Origin: Stenotrophomonas maltophilia
GTDB lineage: Bacteria; Pseudomonadota; Gammaproteobacteria; Xanthomonadales; Xanthomonadaceae
Assembly (NCBI RefSeq): GCF_001676385.1
Contig: NZ_LYVJ01000010.1
Location: forward strand, 158,209-222,208
DNA length: 64,000 nt
Direction: 5' to 3'
Positions 1-9,600 of the stretch are shown piece by piece. Below the pieces are notes generated by a model. That model ran no database searches, was not told where the DNA came from, and was given only the letters and a program-made list of their open reading frames with translations. A program made the position numbers and the translations under genes. Position 1 is the first letter of the stretch. The number at the start of each line of letters is the position of its first letter.

Positions 1-373
1 GGAAGTGGTGATCGGTTTCGGCCACCCGGTGTACACCGTGTCCGATCCGCGCAACAAGGTGATCAAGGACGTGGCCCGCGAGCTGTCCGAAGAGCAGTCG
101 AGCATGAAGATGTACGACATCGCCGAGCGCCTGGAGTCGGTGATGTGGGACATCAAGAAGATGTTCCCGAACCTGGACTGGTTCAGCGCCGTCAGCTACC
201 ACATGATGGGCGTGCCGACCGCGATGTTCACCCCGCTGTTCGTGATCGCCCGCACCGCCGGCTGGAGCGCACACATCATCGAGCAGCGCATCGACGGCAA
301 GATCATCCGCCCGAGCGCCAACTACATCGGGCCGGAAGACCGCGACTTCGTCGCCATCGACAAGCGCGTCTGA
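1..373 (+). CDS. prpC: 2-methylcitrate synthase, C-terminal part (cut by window edge)
   Basis: Last about 123 residues of a citrate-synthase-fold enzyme that condenses propionyl-CoA with oxaloacetate to 2-methylcitrate, the first committed step of the methylcitrate cycle. The visible part has the GFGHPVY stretch, whose His is a catalytic residue in the family, and LDWFSA, which carries the catalytic Asp (equivalent to the VDFYSG region of citrate synthase). The start lies outside the window. Assignment to prpC rather than gltA rests on the sequence and on acnD, prpF and prpD directly downstream on the same strand. A hairpin follows the stop codon. Confidence 0.93.
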   Translation, partial: EVVIGFGHPVYTVSDPRNKVIKDVARELSEEQSSMKMYDIAERLESVMWDIKKMFPNLDWFSAVSYHMMGVPTAMFTPLFVIARTAGWSAHIIEQRIDGKIIRPSANYIGPEDRDFVAIDKRV

Positions 374-390
374 TCCACCTGCTGTATTCA

Positions 391-423
391 TCCGGCCGGC
401 CACATGCCGGCCGGGTGCTTTCG
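391..423 (+). terminator. Hairpin after prpC
   Basis: A 9-bp GC stem (CCGGCCGGC / GCCGGCCGG) with a CACAT loop, followed by GTGCTTTCG. The T-run is weak. It lies in the 97-bp gap between prpC and acnD, so it may be a partial terminator or a processing/stability hairpin inside the operon rather than an operon end. Confidence 0.45.
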
Positions 424-470
424 CCGCCGCACCGCCGGCACCCGGCCCGCCCCAAGCATTCCGCCAGCCC

Positions 471-3089
471 ATGAACACCGATTACCGCAAAAACCTCCCC
501 GGCAGCGCGCTGGATTACTTCGACGCGCGCGCCGCCGTCGATGCGATCCAGCCCGGCGCCTACGCCACCCTGCCGTACACCTCGCGCGTGCTGGCCGAGA
601 ACCTGGTGCGCCGCTGTGAACCGGCCCGGCTCAGCGATTCGCTGAAGCAGTTGATCGAGCGCCGCCGCGACCTCGACTTCCCGTGGTTCCCGGCGCGCGT
701 GGTCTGCCATGACATCCTTGGCCAGACCGCGCTGGTCGACCTGGCCGGCCTGCGTGATGCGATCGCCGACAAGGGCGGCGACCCGGCCAAGGTCAACCCG
801 GTGGTGCCGGTGCAGTTGATCGTCGACCACTCGCTGGCGGTGGAGTGCGGTGGTTACGATCCGCAGGCGTTCGAAAAGAACCGCGCCATCGAGGACCGCC
901 GCAACGAAGACCGGTTCCACTTCATCGACTGGACCAAGCTGGCGTTCCAGAACGTGGACGTGATTCCGCCGGGCAACGGCATCATGCACCAGATCAACCT
1001 GGAGAAGATGTCGCCGGTGGTCTACGTGCAGGACGGCGTGGCCTTCCCGGATACCTGCGTGGGCACCGACAGCCACACGCCGCATGTCGATGCGCTGGGC
1101 GTGATCGCCATCGGCGTCGGTGGCCTGGAAGCCGAGAACGTGATGCTCGGCCGCGCCTCCTGGATGCGCCTGCCGGACATCGTCGGCGTCGAGCTGAGCG
1201 GCAGGCCGCAGCCGGGCATCACCGCTACCGACGTGGTGCTGGCCCTCACCGAGTTCCTGCGCAGGGAGCGCGTGGTCGGTGCGTATCTTGAATTCTTCGG
1301 CGAGGGTGCCGCGGCGCTGACCATTGGTGACCGCGCCACCATCTCCAACATGTGCCCGGAGTACGGCGCCACTGCGGCGATGTTCTACATCGATCAGCAG
1401 ACCATCGACTACCTGCGGCTGACCGGCCGCGAGGAATCGCAGGTGGCGCTGGTGGAGAACTATGCGCGCACCACCGGCCTGTGGGCCGATGCGCTGGCCA
1501 CCGCGCAGTACGAGCGCGTGCTGCGTTTCGACCTGTCCAGCGTGGTGCGCAACATGGCCGGCCCGAGCAATCCACACCGCCGCCTGCCGGTGTCCGAGCT
1601 GGCCGAGCGCGGCATTGCCGATGAAGCCAAGCTGGAAGCGGGCAAGGCCGAGCAGGCGCAGGGCCTGATGCCGGATGGCGCGGTGATCATCGCCGCCATC
1701 ACCAGCTGCACCAACACCTCCAACCCGCGCAATGTGATCGCCGCCGGCCTGCTGGCGCGCAAGGCCAACGAACGTGGCCTGCTGCGCAAGCCGTGGGTGA
1801 AGTCGTCGCTGGCGCCGGGCTCGAAGGCGGTGCAGCTGTACCTGGAAGAAGCCGGCCTGCTGCCGGACCTGGAAAAGCTCGGCTTCGGCATCGTGGCGTT
1901 CGCCTGCACCACCTGCAACGGCATGAGCGGCGCGCTGGATCCGGCGATCCAGCAGGAAATCATCGACCGCGACCTGTATGCCACGGCGGTGCTGTCGGGC
2001 AACCGCAACTTCGACGGCCGTATCCACCCGTATGCCAAGCAGGCCTTCCTGGCCTCGCCGCCGCTGGTGATCGCCTATGCCATCGCCGGCACCGTGCGCT
2101 TCGACATCGAGAAGGACGTGCTCGGCGTGGATGCCGATGGCAACGAGGTGCGCCTGAAGGACATCTGGCCGAGCGACGCCGAGATCGACGCAGTGGTGAA
2201 GGCCGCGGTGAAGCCGGAGCAGTTCCGCAGCGTCTACAACCCGATGTTCAACGTGCGCGTGGAGCAGGGGCCGGCGGTCAGCCCGTTGTACGACTGGCGC
2301 CCGCAGAGCACCTACATCCGGCGCCCGCCGTACTGGGAGGGCGCACTGGCCGGTGAGCGTACGCTGGCAGGCATGCGCGCGCTCGCCGTGCTGCCGGACA
2401 ACATCACCACCGACCACCTGTCGCCGTCCAACGCGATCCTGGCGTCGAGCGCCGCCGGTGAATACCTGGCGAAGATGGGCCTGCCGGAAGAGGACTTCAA
2501 TTCCTACGCCACCCACCGTGGCGACCACCTGACCGCGCAGCGCGCCACCTTCGCCAACCCGAAGCTGTTCAACGAGATGGTGCGCAACGAGGACGGCAGC
2601 GTGAAGCAGGGTTCGCTGGCGCGCGTGGAACCGGAAGGCAAGGTGATGCGCATGTGGGAAGCGATCGAGACCTACATGGAGCGCAAGCAGCCGCTGATCA
2701 TCATCGCCGGTGCCGACTACGGCCAGGGCAGCTCGCGTGACTGGGCCGCCAAGGGCGTGCGCCTGGCCGGCGTGGAAGCGATCGTGGCCGAAGGCTTCGA
2801 ACGCATCCACCGCACCAACCTGATCGGCATGGGCGTGCTGCCGCTGGAGTTCAAGCCCGGCACCACCCGCCTGACCCTGGGCATCGATGGCACCGAGACC
2901 TTTGACGTGATCGGCGAACGCACCCCGCGTGCCGAGCTGAGCCTGGTCATCCATCGCCGCGACGGGCAGGACGTGGTCGTGCCGGTCATCTGTCGCTTGG
3001 ACAGCGACGAGGAAGTGTCGATCTACGAGGCGGGCGGCGTGCTGCAGCGCTTCGCTCAGGACTTCCTGGAAGGCGCCAAGGTGGCGTGA
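471..3089 (+). CDS. acnD: Fe/S-dependent 2-methylisocitrate dehydratase AcnD
   Basis: Aconitase-superfamily enzyme of 872 residues that dehydrates 2-methylcitrate to trans-2-methylaconitate in the methylcitrate cycle. The [4Fe-4S] ligands are visible: Cys413 in SCTNTS, and Cys479 and Cys482 in ACTTCNGMSG, a form typical of AcnD rather than AcnA. The C-terminal swivel domain has the YGQGSSRDWAAKG substrate-binding loop. The length fits the family. AcnD needs PrpF to isomerise its product, and prpF follows after an intervening TA pair. The ATG at 471 starts MNTDYRKNLPGS, as expected for the family. A strong hairpin follows the stop. Confidence 0.95.
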   Translation: MNTDYRKNLPGSALDYFDARAAVDAIQPGAYATLPYTSRVLAENLVRRCEPARLSDSLKQLIERRRDLDFPWFPARVVCHDILGQTALVDLAGLRDAIADKGGDPAKVNPVVPVQLIVDHSLAVECGGYDPQAFEKNRAIEDRRNEDRFHFIDWTKLAFQNVDVIPPGNGIMHQINLEKMSPVVYVQDGVAFPDTCVGTDSHTPHVDALGVIAIGVGGLEAENVMLGRASWMRLPDIVGVELSGRPQPGITATDVVLALTEFLRRERVVGAYLEFFGEGAAALTIGDRATISNMCPEYGATAAMFYIDQQTIDYLRLTGREESQVALVENYARTTGLWADALATAQYERVLRFDLSSVVRNMAGPSNPHRRLPVSELAERGIADEAKLEAGKAEQAQGLMPDGAVIIAAITSCTNTSNPRNVIAAGLLARKANERGLLRKPWVKSSLAPGSKAVQLYLEEAGLLPDLEKLGFGIVAFACTTCNGMSGALDPAIQQEIIDRDLYATAVLSGNRNFDGRIHPYAKQAFLASPPLVIAYAIAGTVRFDIEKDVLGVDADGNEVRLKDIWPSDAEIDAVVKAAVKPEQFRSVYNPMFNVRVEQGPAVSPLYDWRPQSTYIRRPPYWEGALAGERTLAGMRALAVLPDNITTDHLSPSNAILASSAAGEYLAKMGLPEEDFNSYATHRGDHLTAQRATFANPKLFNEMVRNEDGSVKQGSLARVEPEGKVMRMWEAIETYMERKQPLIIIAGADYGQGSSRDWAAKGVRLAGVEAIVAEGFERIHRTNLIGMGVLPLEFKPGTTRLTLGIDGTETFDVIGERTPRAELSLVIHRRDGQDVVVPVICRLDSDEEVSIYEAGGVLQRFAQDFLEGAKVA

Positions 3090-3102
3090 TAGCCGGCTGA
3101 AT

Positions 3103-3133
3103 GCCCGCCCCCGGAGGCCGGGGGCGGGCTTGT
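3103..3133 (+). terminator. Rho-independent terminator-like hairpin after acnD
   Basis: A near-perfect 12-bp stem (GCCCGCCCCCGG / CCGGGGGCGGGC) with a 3-nt loop, followed by TTGTCC. It sits 14 bp behind the acnD stop and before the TA pair, so prpF and prpD may depend on readthrough or on the TA promoter. Confidence 0.6.
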
Positions 3134-3161
3134 CCGACACCAGAGCGGGGCGCACACTGAC

Positions 3162-3178
3162 TTGGCAAAAACTGCCAA
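3162..3178. promoter_or_regulatory. Palindrome in front of the TA pair, possible ParD operator
   Basis: TTGGCA-AAAAC-TGCCAA is a perfect 6-bp inverted repeat with a 5-bp spacer. It ends at the Shine-Dalgarno sequence (AAAGGAGG, 3178-3185) of the antitoxin gene. Ribbon-helix-helix antitoxins usually repress their own operons at such palindromes, so this is a candidate autoregulatory site. Binding is inferred. Confidence 0.45.
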
Positions 3179-3189
3179 AGGAGGGTCTC

Positions 3190-3432
3190 ATGGCCACCAT
3201 GAACATTTCGCTGACCGATCCGCTCAAGCAGTTCGTGGACGAAGAAGTGCGCGAAGGGGGCTACTCCAGCACCTCGGACTATGTGCGTGACCTGATCCGC
3301 CAGCGCCAGCGCAGCAAGGCTGAAGAGCTGCTCAAGCAGCTGATTGCTGAGGGGCTGGCGTCGGGACCTTCGGCGCCTCTGGCGCCGGATCACTTCGACA
3401 AGCTGCGTGAGCGTGCACGGAACCGCAAGTGA
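3190..3432 (+). CDS. ParD-like ribbon-helix-helix antitoxin
   Basis: An 80-residue protein beginning MATMNISLTDPLKQFVDEEV. The N-terminal beta strand plus the segment containing YSSTSDYVRDLIR matches ParD/CopG-type ribbon-helix-helix antitoxins, which bind DNA as dimers and neutralise the toxin with a charged C-terminal tail (here residues about 60-80). The ATG at 3190 is chosen because it has a strong Shine-Dalgarno AAAGGAGG five bases upstream. An in-frame start at 3130 would add 20 residues unlike the family. The stop overlaps the toxin start (GTGA). It lies unexpectedly between acnD and prpF. Confidence 0.88.
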   Translation: MATMNISLTDPLKQFVDEEVREGGYSSTSDYVRDLIRQRQRSKAEELLKQLIAEGLASGPSAPLAPDHFDKLRERARNRK

Positions 3433-3791
3433 AGCCCTCGCACTGGTCCCCCGCAGCGGTTCGAGATCTTGACCAGGCAGCAGGCTGGTATGCAGATCAA
3501 GGCAGAGAAGTGCTGGAAATCGGCTTCATCGATGCGGTGGAATCCGTTGTAAAGCTGATCGAGGCCCACCCGGGTGCTGGTTCCGCACTGCATGCGGGTC
3601 TGTTGCCCTCGCTGCCAGCGCCGTTGCGTTTTCATCCGGTTCGTCGCTTCGACGGCTACCTGGTCTACTACGTGGAGCTACCTGCGCACGTTTCCATCGT
3701 GCGCATCTGGAATGCTTCGCGGGGCATGGAAGCACTGTTCGAAGACGAGAAGCTCAACCCCGATATTGGTTCGTCGCATCCAGGATACTGA
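3429..3791 (+). CDS. ParE/RelE-family toxin
   Basis: A 120-residue protein of the RelE/ParE toxin superfamily. It begins with WSPAAVRDLDQAAGWYADQ, ends its core with FHPVRRFDGYLVYYVE and carries the late VSIVRIWNASRGMEAL strand, the usual order for ParE toxins. ParE members inhibit DNA gyrase and RelE members cleave mRNA; the sequence favours ParE but the target is not provable here. The GTG start overlaps the antitoxin stop by four bases, giving translational coupling. The stop is only three bases before prpF, so the pair is probably cotranscribed with prpF-prpD. Confidence 0.87.
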   Translation: MKPSHWSPAAVRDLDQAAGWYADQGREVLEIGFIDAVESVVKLIEAHPGAGSALHAGLLPSLPAPLRFHPVRRFDGYLVYYVELPAHVSIVRIWNASRGMEALFEDEKLNPDIGSSHPGY

Positions 3792-3794
3792 TCC

Positions 3795-4973
3795 ATGACC
3801 TTCCTCCCGCAACTCCGTATTCCCGCCACCTACATGCGCGGCGGCACCAGCAAGGGCGTGTTTTTCCGCTTGCAGGACCTGCCTGAAGCCGCGCAGGTGC
3901 CGGGTGCTGCACGCGATGCACTGCTGATGCGCGTGATCGGCTCGCCCGATCCGTATGGCAAGCAGACCGACGGCATGGGCGGTGCAACGTCCAGCACCAG
4001 CAAGTGCGTGATCATCTCCACCGCGTCGGTGCCGGACCACGACGTGGACTATCTGTACGGCCAGGTCTCGATCGACACCGCCTTTGTTGATTGGAGCGGC
4101 AACTGCGGCAATCTCAGCACCGCGGTCGGTCCGTTCGCGATCGCCAACGGCCTGATCGATCCGGCCCGCGTGCCGCGCGACGGCCTGTGCACCGTCCGCA
4201 TCTGGCAGGCCAACATCGGCAAGACCATCATCGCCCACGTGCCGATGCGCGATGGCGAAGTGCAGGAGATCGGCGATTTCGAACTGGACGGCGTGACCTT
4301 CCCGGCGGCCGAGATCCAGCTGGAATTCATTGATCCGTCCGATGATGGCGATGCAGGTGCGATGTTCCCGACCGGCAACCTGGTCGACACCCTGGACGTG
4401 CCGGGCGTGGGCAGTTTCGAGGTGACCATGATCACCGCCGGCATCCCGACCATCTTCCTCAACGCCGCCGACCTGGGCTACACCGGCACCGAACTGCAAC
4501 CGGCGATCAACGAAGACAGGGGGGCGCTGGAGCGCTTCGAGAAGATCCGCGCCTGCGGCGCCTTGCGCATGGGGCTGATCAAGAACCTGGAAGACGCGGC
4601 GACCCGCCAGCACACGCCGAAGGTGGCCTTCGTGGCACCGGCGCAGGACTACGTGTCGTCCAGCGGCAAGGCCATTCCGGCGTCGGCCATCGACCTGCAC
4701 GCGCGCGCGTTGTCGATGGGCAAGCTGCACCACGCGATGATGGGTACCGCCGCAGTGGCAATCGGTACTGCGGCGGCGATTCCGGGCACCCTGGTCAATC
4801 GCGCCGCCGGTGGCGGCGAACGCGAGGCGGTGACCTTCGGCCATCCCTCCGGCACGCTGCGCGTGGGCGCGCAGGCCGGTCTCGTTGACGGCCAGTGGAC
4901 GGTGACCAAGGCCATCATGAGCCGCAGTGCCCGCGTGCTGATGGAAGGCAAGGTGCGGGTGCCGGCAGATTGA
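3795..4973 (+). CDS. prpF: 2-methylaconitate cis-trans isomerase PrpF
   Basis: A 392-residue protein of the diaminopimelate-epimerase-like fold that isomerises trans-2-methylaconitate made by AcnD to the cis form used by aconitase. The family signatures [12 protein letters not shown] near the N-terminus and [17 protein letters not shown] around residues 97-113 are clear, and the length matches known PrpF. The start lies 3 bp behind the ParE-like toxin stop, with an AGGA ribosome site inside the end of that gene. It works with AcnD, two genes upstream. prpD follows after a 103-bp gap holding a REP palindrome. Confidence 0.95.
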   Translation: MTFLPQLRIPATYMRGGTSKGVFFRLQDLPEAAQVPGAARDALLMRVIGSPDPYGKQTDGMGGATSSTSKCVIISTASVPDHDVDYLYGQVSIDTAFVDWSGNCGNLSTAVGPFAIANGLIDPARVPRDGLCTVRIWQANIGKTIIAHVPMRDGEVQEIGDFELDGVTFPAAEIQLEFIDPSDDGDAGAMFPTGNLVDTLDVPGVGSFEVTMITAGIPTIFLNAADLGYTGTELQPAINEDRGALERFEKIRACGALRMGLIKNLEDAATRQHTPKVAFVAPAQDYVSSSGKAIPASAIDLHARALSMGKLHHAMMGTAAVAIGTAAAIPGTLVNRAAGGGEREAVTFGHPSGTLRVGAQAGLVDGQWTVTKAIMSRSARVLMEGKVRVPAD

Positions 4974-5011
4974 TCAGCCGGTCGGCGCTGGCATCACATG
5001 CTTTGGTGGAT

Positions 5012-5033
5012 GCCAACCAAGGTTGGCCACTAC
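5012..5033 (-). repeat. GTAG-type REP palindrome, single
   Basis: GCCAACC-AA-GGTTGGC stem followed by CACTACC; read on the minus strand this is GGTAGTGGCCAACCTTGG. This is the layout of the SMAG/GTAG REP family of Stenotrophomonas: a GTAG head plus an imperfect palindrome. It lies between prpF and prpD. Confidence 0.75.
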
Positions 5034-5076
5034 CGGGACGCGCGGCCTGACCTGCTTTCTGACGAGGAGATCGACG

Positions 5077-6537
5077 ATGTCCGACAGTCACACCCCATCC
5101 AACGAGCGTGCAGCGTGGGATGCGCTGCTGGTGGACATCGTCGATTACGTGCGCGATGCGCGCATCGACTCACCAGTCGCGTTCGAGACCGCGCACCACT
5201 GTCTGCTCGACACGCTGGGTTGCGGTTTGGAAGCACTGTCCTTCCCGGCCTGCAGCAAGCTGCTCGGGCCCCTGGTGCCGGGCATGAGCGTGGTCAACGG
5301 TGCGCGCGTGCCGGGCACGCACTACGTGCTGGACCCGGTGCAGGCCGCCTTCAATCTGGGTGCAATGGTGCGCTGGCTGGATTTCAACGACACCTGGCTG
5401 GCCGCGGAATGGGGCCATCCGTCGGACAACTTGGGCGGCATCCTCGCCGTCTGCGATTGGCTGGGGCGCAACGCGCAGGCGTTGCGCCGCCCACCGCCAA
5501 CAATGCATGACGTGCTGCTGGCGATGATCAAGGCGCACGAGATCCAGGGCGTGCTGGCGCTGCAGAACTCCTTCAACCGGGTCGGGCTGGACCACGTGGT
5601 GCTGGTCAAGGTGGCCACCACTGCCGTGGTCGCCCAACTGCTCGGGCTGGACCGCGAGCGCATGCTCAATGCGCTGTCACTGGCCTGGGTCGATGGCCAA
5701 GCGCTGCGCACCTACCGGCACGCTCCCAACACCGGCTCGCGCAAGAGCTGGGCGGCCGGCGATGCGACCAGCCGTGGCGTGCGCCTGGCCTTGATGGCGG
5801 CCAGTGGTGAGATGGGCTACCCCAGCGTGCTCAGTGCGCCAACCTGGGGTTTCGAAGCGGTGTCCATGCGTGGCCAGAGGCTGACGCTGGGTCGGGCGCT
5901 GGGCAGCTACGTAATGGAGAACGTGCTGTTCAAGATCAGCTACCCGGCCGAGTTCCACGGCCAGACCGCAGTGGAGGCGGCGATCGCGCTGCACCAGCAA
6001 CTGCGTGCGATGGGACGGCGGGCCGAGGACATCGCGCACATCGCAATCCGCACCCAGGAAGCCTGCATCCGCATCATCGACAAGCAGGGCCCGCTGCACA
6101 ATCCGGCCGACCGCGATCACTGCGTGCAGTACATGGTCGCCATCGCACTGCTGCACGGTCGGCTCGTGGCCGGGGACTATGAGGACGACGTGGCGGCGGA
6201 TCCGCGCATCGACGCGCTGCGCGCGAAGATGGCCTGCCATGAGGACCCGCAGCTCAGCGCCGATTACCTGGATCCTGACAAGCGCAGCATCGCCAATGGC
6301 CTGAGCGTACGCTTCACCGATGGCAGTGAACTGCCGGAGGTGCTGGTGGAGTACCCGCTCGGCCACGCCCGGCGCCGTGAGGAGGGTATTCCGCTGCTGA
6401 TGGACAAGTTCCGCCGGCACCTGGCCCATCGATTCCCCACCGCCCAGCAACAGCGCATCCTGGCCGCGTCGCTGGACCCGGTAGCGCTGGCGGCGATGCC
6501 GGTGACCGACTACGTGGACCTGTACCTGCCGGGGTGA
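5077..6537 (+). CDS. prpD: 2-methylcitrate dehydratase PrpD
   Basis: A 486-residue MmgE/PrpD-family enzyme. It is strikingly similar to enterobacterial PrpD as I recall it, for example [39 protein letters not shown] and [18 protein letters not shown]. PrpD dehydrates 2-methylcitrate to cis-2-methylaconitate without an Fe-S cluster, so it duplicates the AcnD+PrpF route encoded just upstream. The ATG at 5077 is chosen because GAGGAGA lies six bases upstream and the N-terminus aligns with the family; an in-frame ATG at 5023 would add 18 unrelated residues translated from the REP-containing gap. Confidence 0.93.
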   Translation: MSDSHTPSNERAAWDALLVDIVDYVRDARIDSPVAFETAHHCLLDTLGCGLEALSFPACSKLLGPLVPGMSVVNGARVPGTHYVLDPVQAAFNLGAMVRWLDFNDTWLAAEWGHPSDNLGGILAVCDWLGRNAQALRRPPPTMHDVLLAMIKAHEIQGVLALQNSFNRVGLDHVVLVKVATTAVVAQLLGLDRERMLNALSLAWVDGQALRTYRHAPNTGSRKSWAAGDATSRGVRLALMAASGEMGYPSVLSAPTWGFEAVSMRGQRLTLGRALGSYVMENVLFKISYPAEFHGQTAVEAAIALHQQLRAMGRRAEDIAHIAIRTQEACIRIIDKQGPLHNPADRDHCVQYMVAIALLHGRLVAGDYEDDVAADPRIDALRAKMACHEDPQLSADYLDPDKRSIANGLSVRFTDGSELPEVLVEYPLGHARRREEGIPLLMDKFRRHLAHRFPTAQQQRILAASLDPVALAAMPVTDYVDLYLPG

Positions 6538-6546
6538 GGCCGCTCT

Positions 6547-6603
6547 GGTAGCCGCCAACCTTGGTTGGCATGTGGGGGGCGCCAACCAAGGTTGGCGGCT
6601 ACC
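6547..6603. repeat. GTAG REP pair (inverted dimer)
   Basis: Two inverted copies of the GCCAACC..GGTTGGC REP. The left begins GTAGCCGCCAACCTTGGTTG at 6548 and the right ends GGTTGGCGGCTAC at 6602, about 10 bp apart. The dimer lies 10 bp behind the prpD stop, where it can form hairpins that stabilise or end the transcript. Confidence 0.8.
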
Positions 6604-6664
6604 GGGTCCCGGGCGGAACCGGGTTTCCGACCGCCGGGGCGTCAACACCTTGACGTGGCCTGCC

Positions 6665-6670
6665 TATAAT
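6665..6670 (+). promoter_or_regulatory. Possible -10 box before the A2M-like gene
   Basis: A perfect TATAAT lies 26 bp before the ATG at 6697. No good -35 stands at 16-18 bp; a TTGACG at 6650 is only 9 bp away. Treat as a candidate core promoter. The gene has a clear AAGGAG ribosome site at 6684-6689. Confidence 0.35.
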
Positions 6671-6696
6671 GGCCACCTCGATCAAGGAGTGACGAC

Positions 6697-9600
6697 ATGA
6701 GCGGTCCGGCACGGCGGAAGCGGTGGGGATGGGCGGCGGCTGTTCTGGCGGGAGGCCTGCTGTTGCTGGGCCTGGCCGGCTGTCGCAATGACAGCGGGCA
6801 GCTGCCCAAGGCCAGTGGCGAGGCCATCGCCACCCAGGCCGAGCAGGTGAAGGAGTTCACCCTGCTGCGCGCTTACCCGGACCAGAAGAATGACGGCCTG
6901 TCGCTGGCGCTGGAGTTCTCGCGCCCATTGGTCGGCACCCAGGATTTCGACAAACTGGTTCGCTTCGAGGAAAAGGTCGGCACCGACGAAAGCAGCTGGA
7001 CCCTGTCCGATGATGGCCTGACCCTGCGCTACCCGTTCGTCGAGGCCGGCAAGGAGTTCAGCCTGGTGGTCTCGCCGGACCTGCTGGCCGCCGATGGCAG
7101 CCGCCTGGGCAAGGAACTGAAGCAGAAGGTGTTCAGCGGCGAGCTGAAACCGGTGGTCGGCTTCGCCTCGCAGGGCAGCGTGTTGCCGGCCAAGGACAGC
7201 CGTGGCCTGCCGGTGGTCTCGGTGAACGTGCCGGAGGTCGACGTCGAGTTCCTGCGCGTGCGCGAGAAGGATCTGCCAACCTTCTTCAGCCAGTACCAGC
7301 GCGGTGGTCGCCGTGGCAGCTGGGAGCTCAGCAGCGACTACGAGCGCAGCCCGATCAACAAGCTGGCCGAGCCGGTCTACGTCAACCGCTTCATCCTGGG
7401 CGGCAAGCAGAACGAGCGGGTGCTGACCTACCTGCCGACCCAGGACATCAAGGAACTGCAGGAGCCGGGCCTGTACTTCGCCCTGCTCAAGCGCACCGGT
7501 GACTACGAAGGCGAATTCGATACTGCGTTCTTCTCGGTCAGCGACATCGGCCTGCATACCCGTGCCTACAAGGACAAGCTGTTCGTGCACACCGCCGGGC
7601 TGAAGGACGGCGAACCGCGCAAGGGCATCGACCTGCGTGTGCTGGATGCCAAGGGCGAAGTGGTGCTCAAGGGCAGCACCGATGGCAATGGCAATGCGCT
7701 GCTGAACTACACCCTGGATGCCACCCACGTGCTGGTCGCCAGCAGCGGCAAGGACACCAGCTTCCTGCCGTTCAACCAGCCGGCGCTGGACCTGAGCGAA
7801 TTCGCCGTGGCCGGACGCGACAATGCGTGGTTCGACGTCTATGCCTGGTCCGGGCGCGACCTGTACCGGCCGGGCGAGACCGTGCGCCTGTCCGCACTGC
7901 TGCGCGACAACGACGGCAAGCCGGTCAAGGCACAGCCGGTGTTCCTGCGCCTGAAACAGCCCGACGGCAAGACCTTCCGCGAAACCCGCCTGCAGCCGGG
8001 CGACCAGGGCTACATCAATTTCGAGCAGGTGATCCCCGCCGAAGCCCCGACCGGGCGCTGGCAGGTCGAGTTCCGTACCGACCCGGCCAGCAAGGAAGCG
8101 ATCCAGGGCATGACCCTGCGCATCGAGGAGTTCCTGCCCGAGCGCATGAAGCTGGACCTGGACAGCACGCAGAAGACGCTGAAGCCGGGCGAGGACCTGC
8201 GCCTGCAGGCCAATGGCGCCTACCTGTATGGCGCACCGGCCGATGGCAACCGCTTCACCGCGCGCCTGGCGGTGGCCGCCGAGCAGCAGCCGGTGGACGG
8301 CCTGCCGGGCTACTTCTTCGGTGACCCGACCCTGCAGCTGCCGCGCGAAGCCAAGGACGTGATCGATACCACGCTGCCGGCCAATGGCCAGCTGCGCGAG
8401 GACGTGGCGCTGCCGGAAGAAGCGGCCAAGGCCAAGGCGCCGATCGCCGTGGTGCTGTCCGGCAGCCTGTATGAGACCGGTGGCCGTACGGTCACCCGCA
8501 CCCTTAAGCGGGTGATGTGGCCGGCCAATGCGCTGGTCGGCGTGCGCCCGCTGTTCAACCCCGAGGACGGTGCCGACTCCAACGGCAACGCGCGCTTCGA
8601 GCTGATGCGCGTGGACGCCGCCGGCGCGCCGCAGCCGGCCAAGGGCCTGAAGATCACCCTGGTGCGCGAACTGCGCGACTACCACTGGACCTTCAACGAC
8701 AACCGCTGGGACTACGATTTCACCCGCCGCTTCGAGAACAAGGACACCCGTACCGTCGATGCCGGCAGCAGCGCGGTCGCCTTCGATTTCCCGGTGGAGT
8801 GGGGCGAGTACCGGGTGGACGTGTTCGATCCGTCCACCGGCCTGACCAGCCGTTATCCGTTCCGCGCCGGCTGGAGCTGGGGTGATGACAACCGGGGCCT
8901 GGACGCGCGCCCGGACAAGGTCAAGCTGGGCCTGGACAAGACCGGCTACAAGGCCGGCGACACCCTGGAAGTGACGGTGACTCCGCCGCATGCCGGCAAG
9001 GGCATCCTGATGGTCGAGACCGACCGCATGCTGTACGTGCAGGACATCGACGCCAAGCCGGGTTCGACCTTCAAGATCCCGGTCACCGCCGACTGGGAGC
9101 GCCATGACGTCTACATCACCGCGCTGGTGTTCCGGGGCGGCAGTGCGCCGAGCAAGATCACTCCGGCCCGTGCGGTGGGCGTGGTGCACGTGCCGATGGA
9201 CCGCAAGGGCCGCACCGTGGCCGTCGGCCTGGCGGCGCCCAAGCAGATGCGCCCGGAGCAGGACCTGCCGGTGACGGTCAGCGCACCGCAGCTGGCCGGC
9301 AAGATGGCGCACGTCACCGTGTCGGCGGTGGACGTGGGCATCCTCAACATCACGCGCTTCCCGGTACCGGATGCCGGTGCGCACTTCTTCGCCCAGCGCC
9401 GCCTCGGCATCGATGCCTACGACATCTACAGCCGGGTGATCGAGAGCTTCGACGGCGGCGCCGGCAAGCTCAAGTTCGGTGGCGACATGGCGCTGCAGGC
9501 GCTGCCGCAGGCCAAGCGTCCGACCGCGCGCGTGCAGACCGTGGACCTGTTCTCCGGCCCGGTGCAGCTCGACGCCAAGGGCATCGCCCGGATCCGCCTG

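Noticed and set aside
303..3227. Open frame of 974 codons opposite acnD
   Set aside because: Shadow of acnD; composition typical of antisense frames and no recognisable motif.
6650..6670. TTGACG...TATAAT as a full sigma-70 promoter
   Set aside because: Spacer is only 9 bp, too short for a working -35/-10 pair; only the -10 is kept as a weak candidate.
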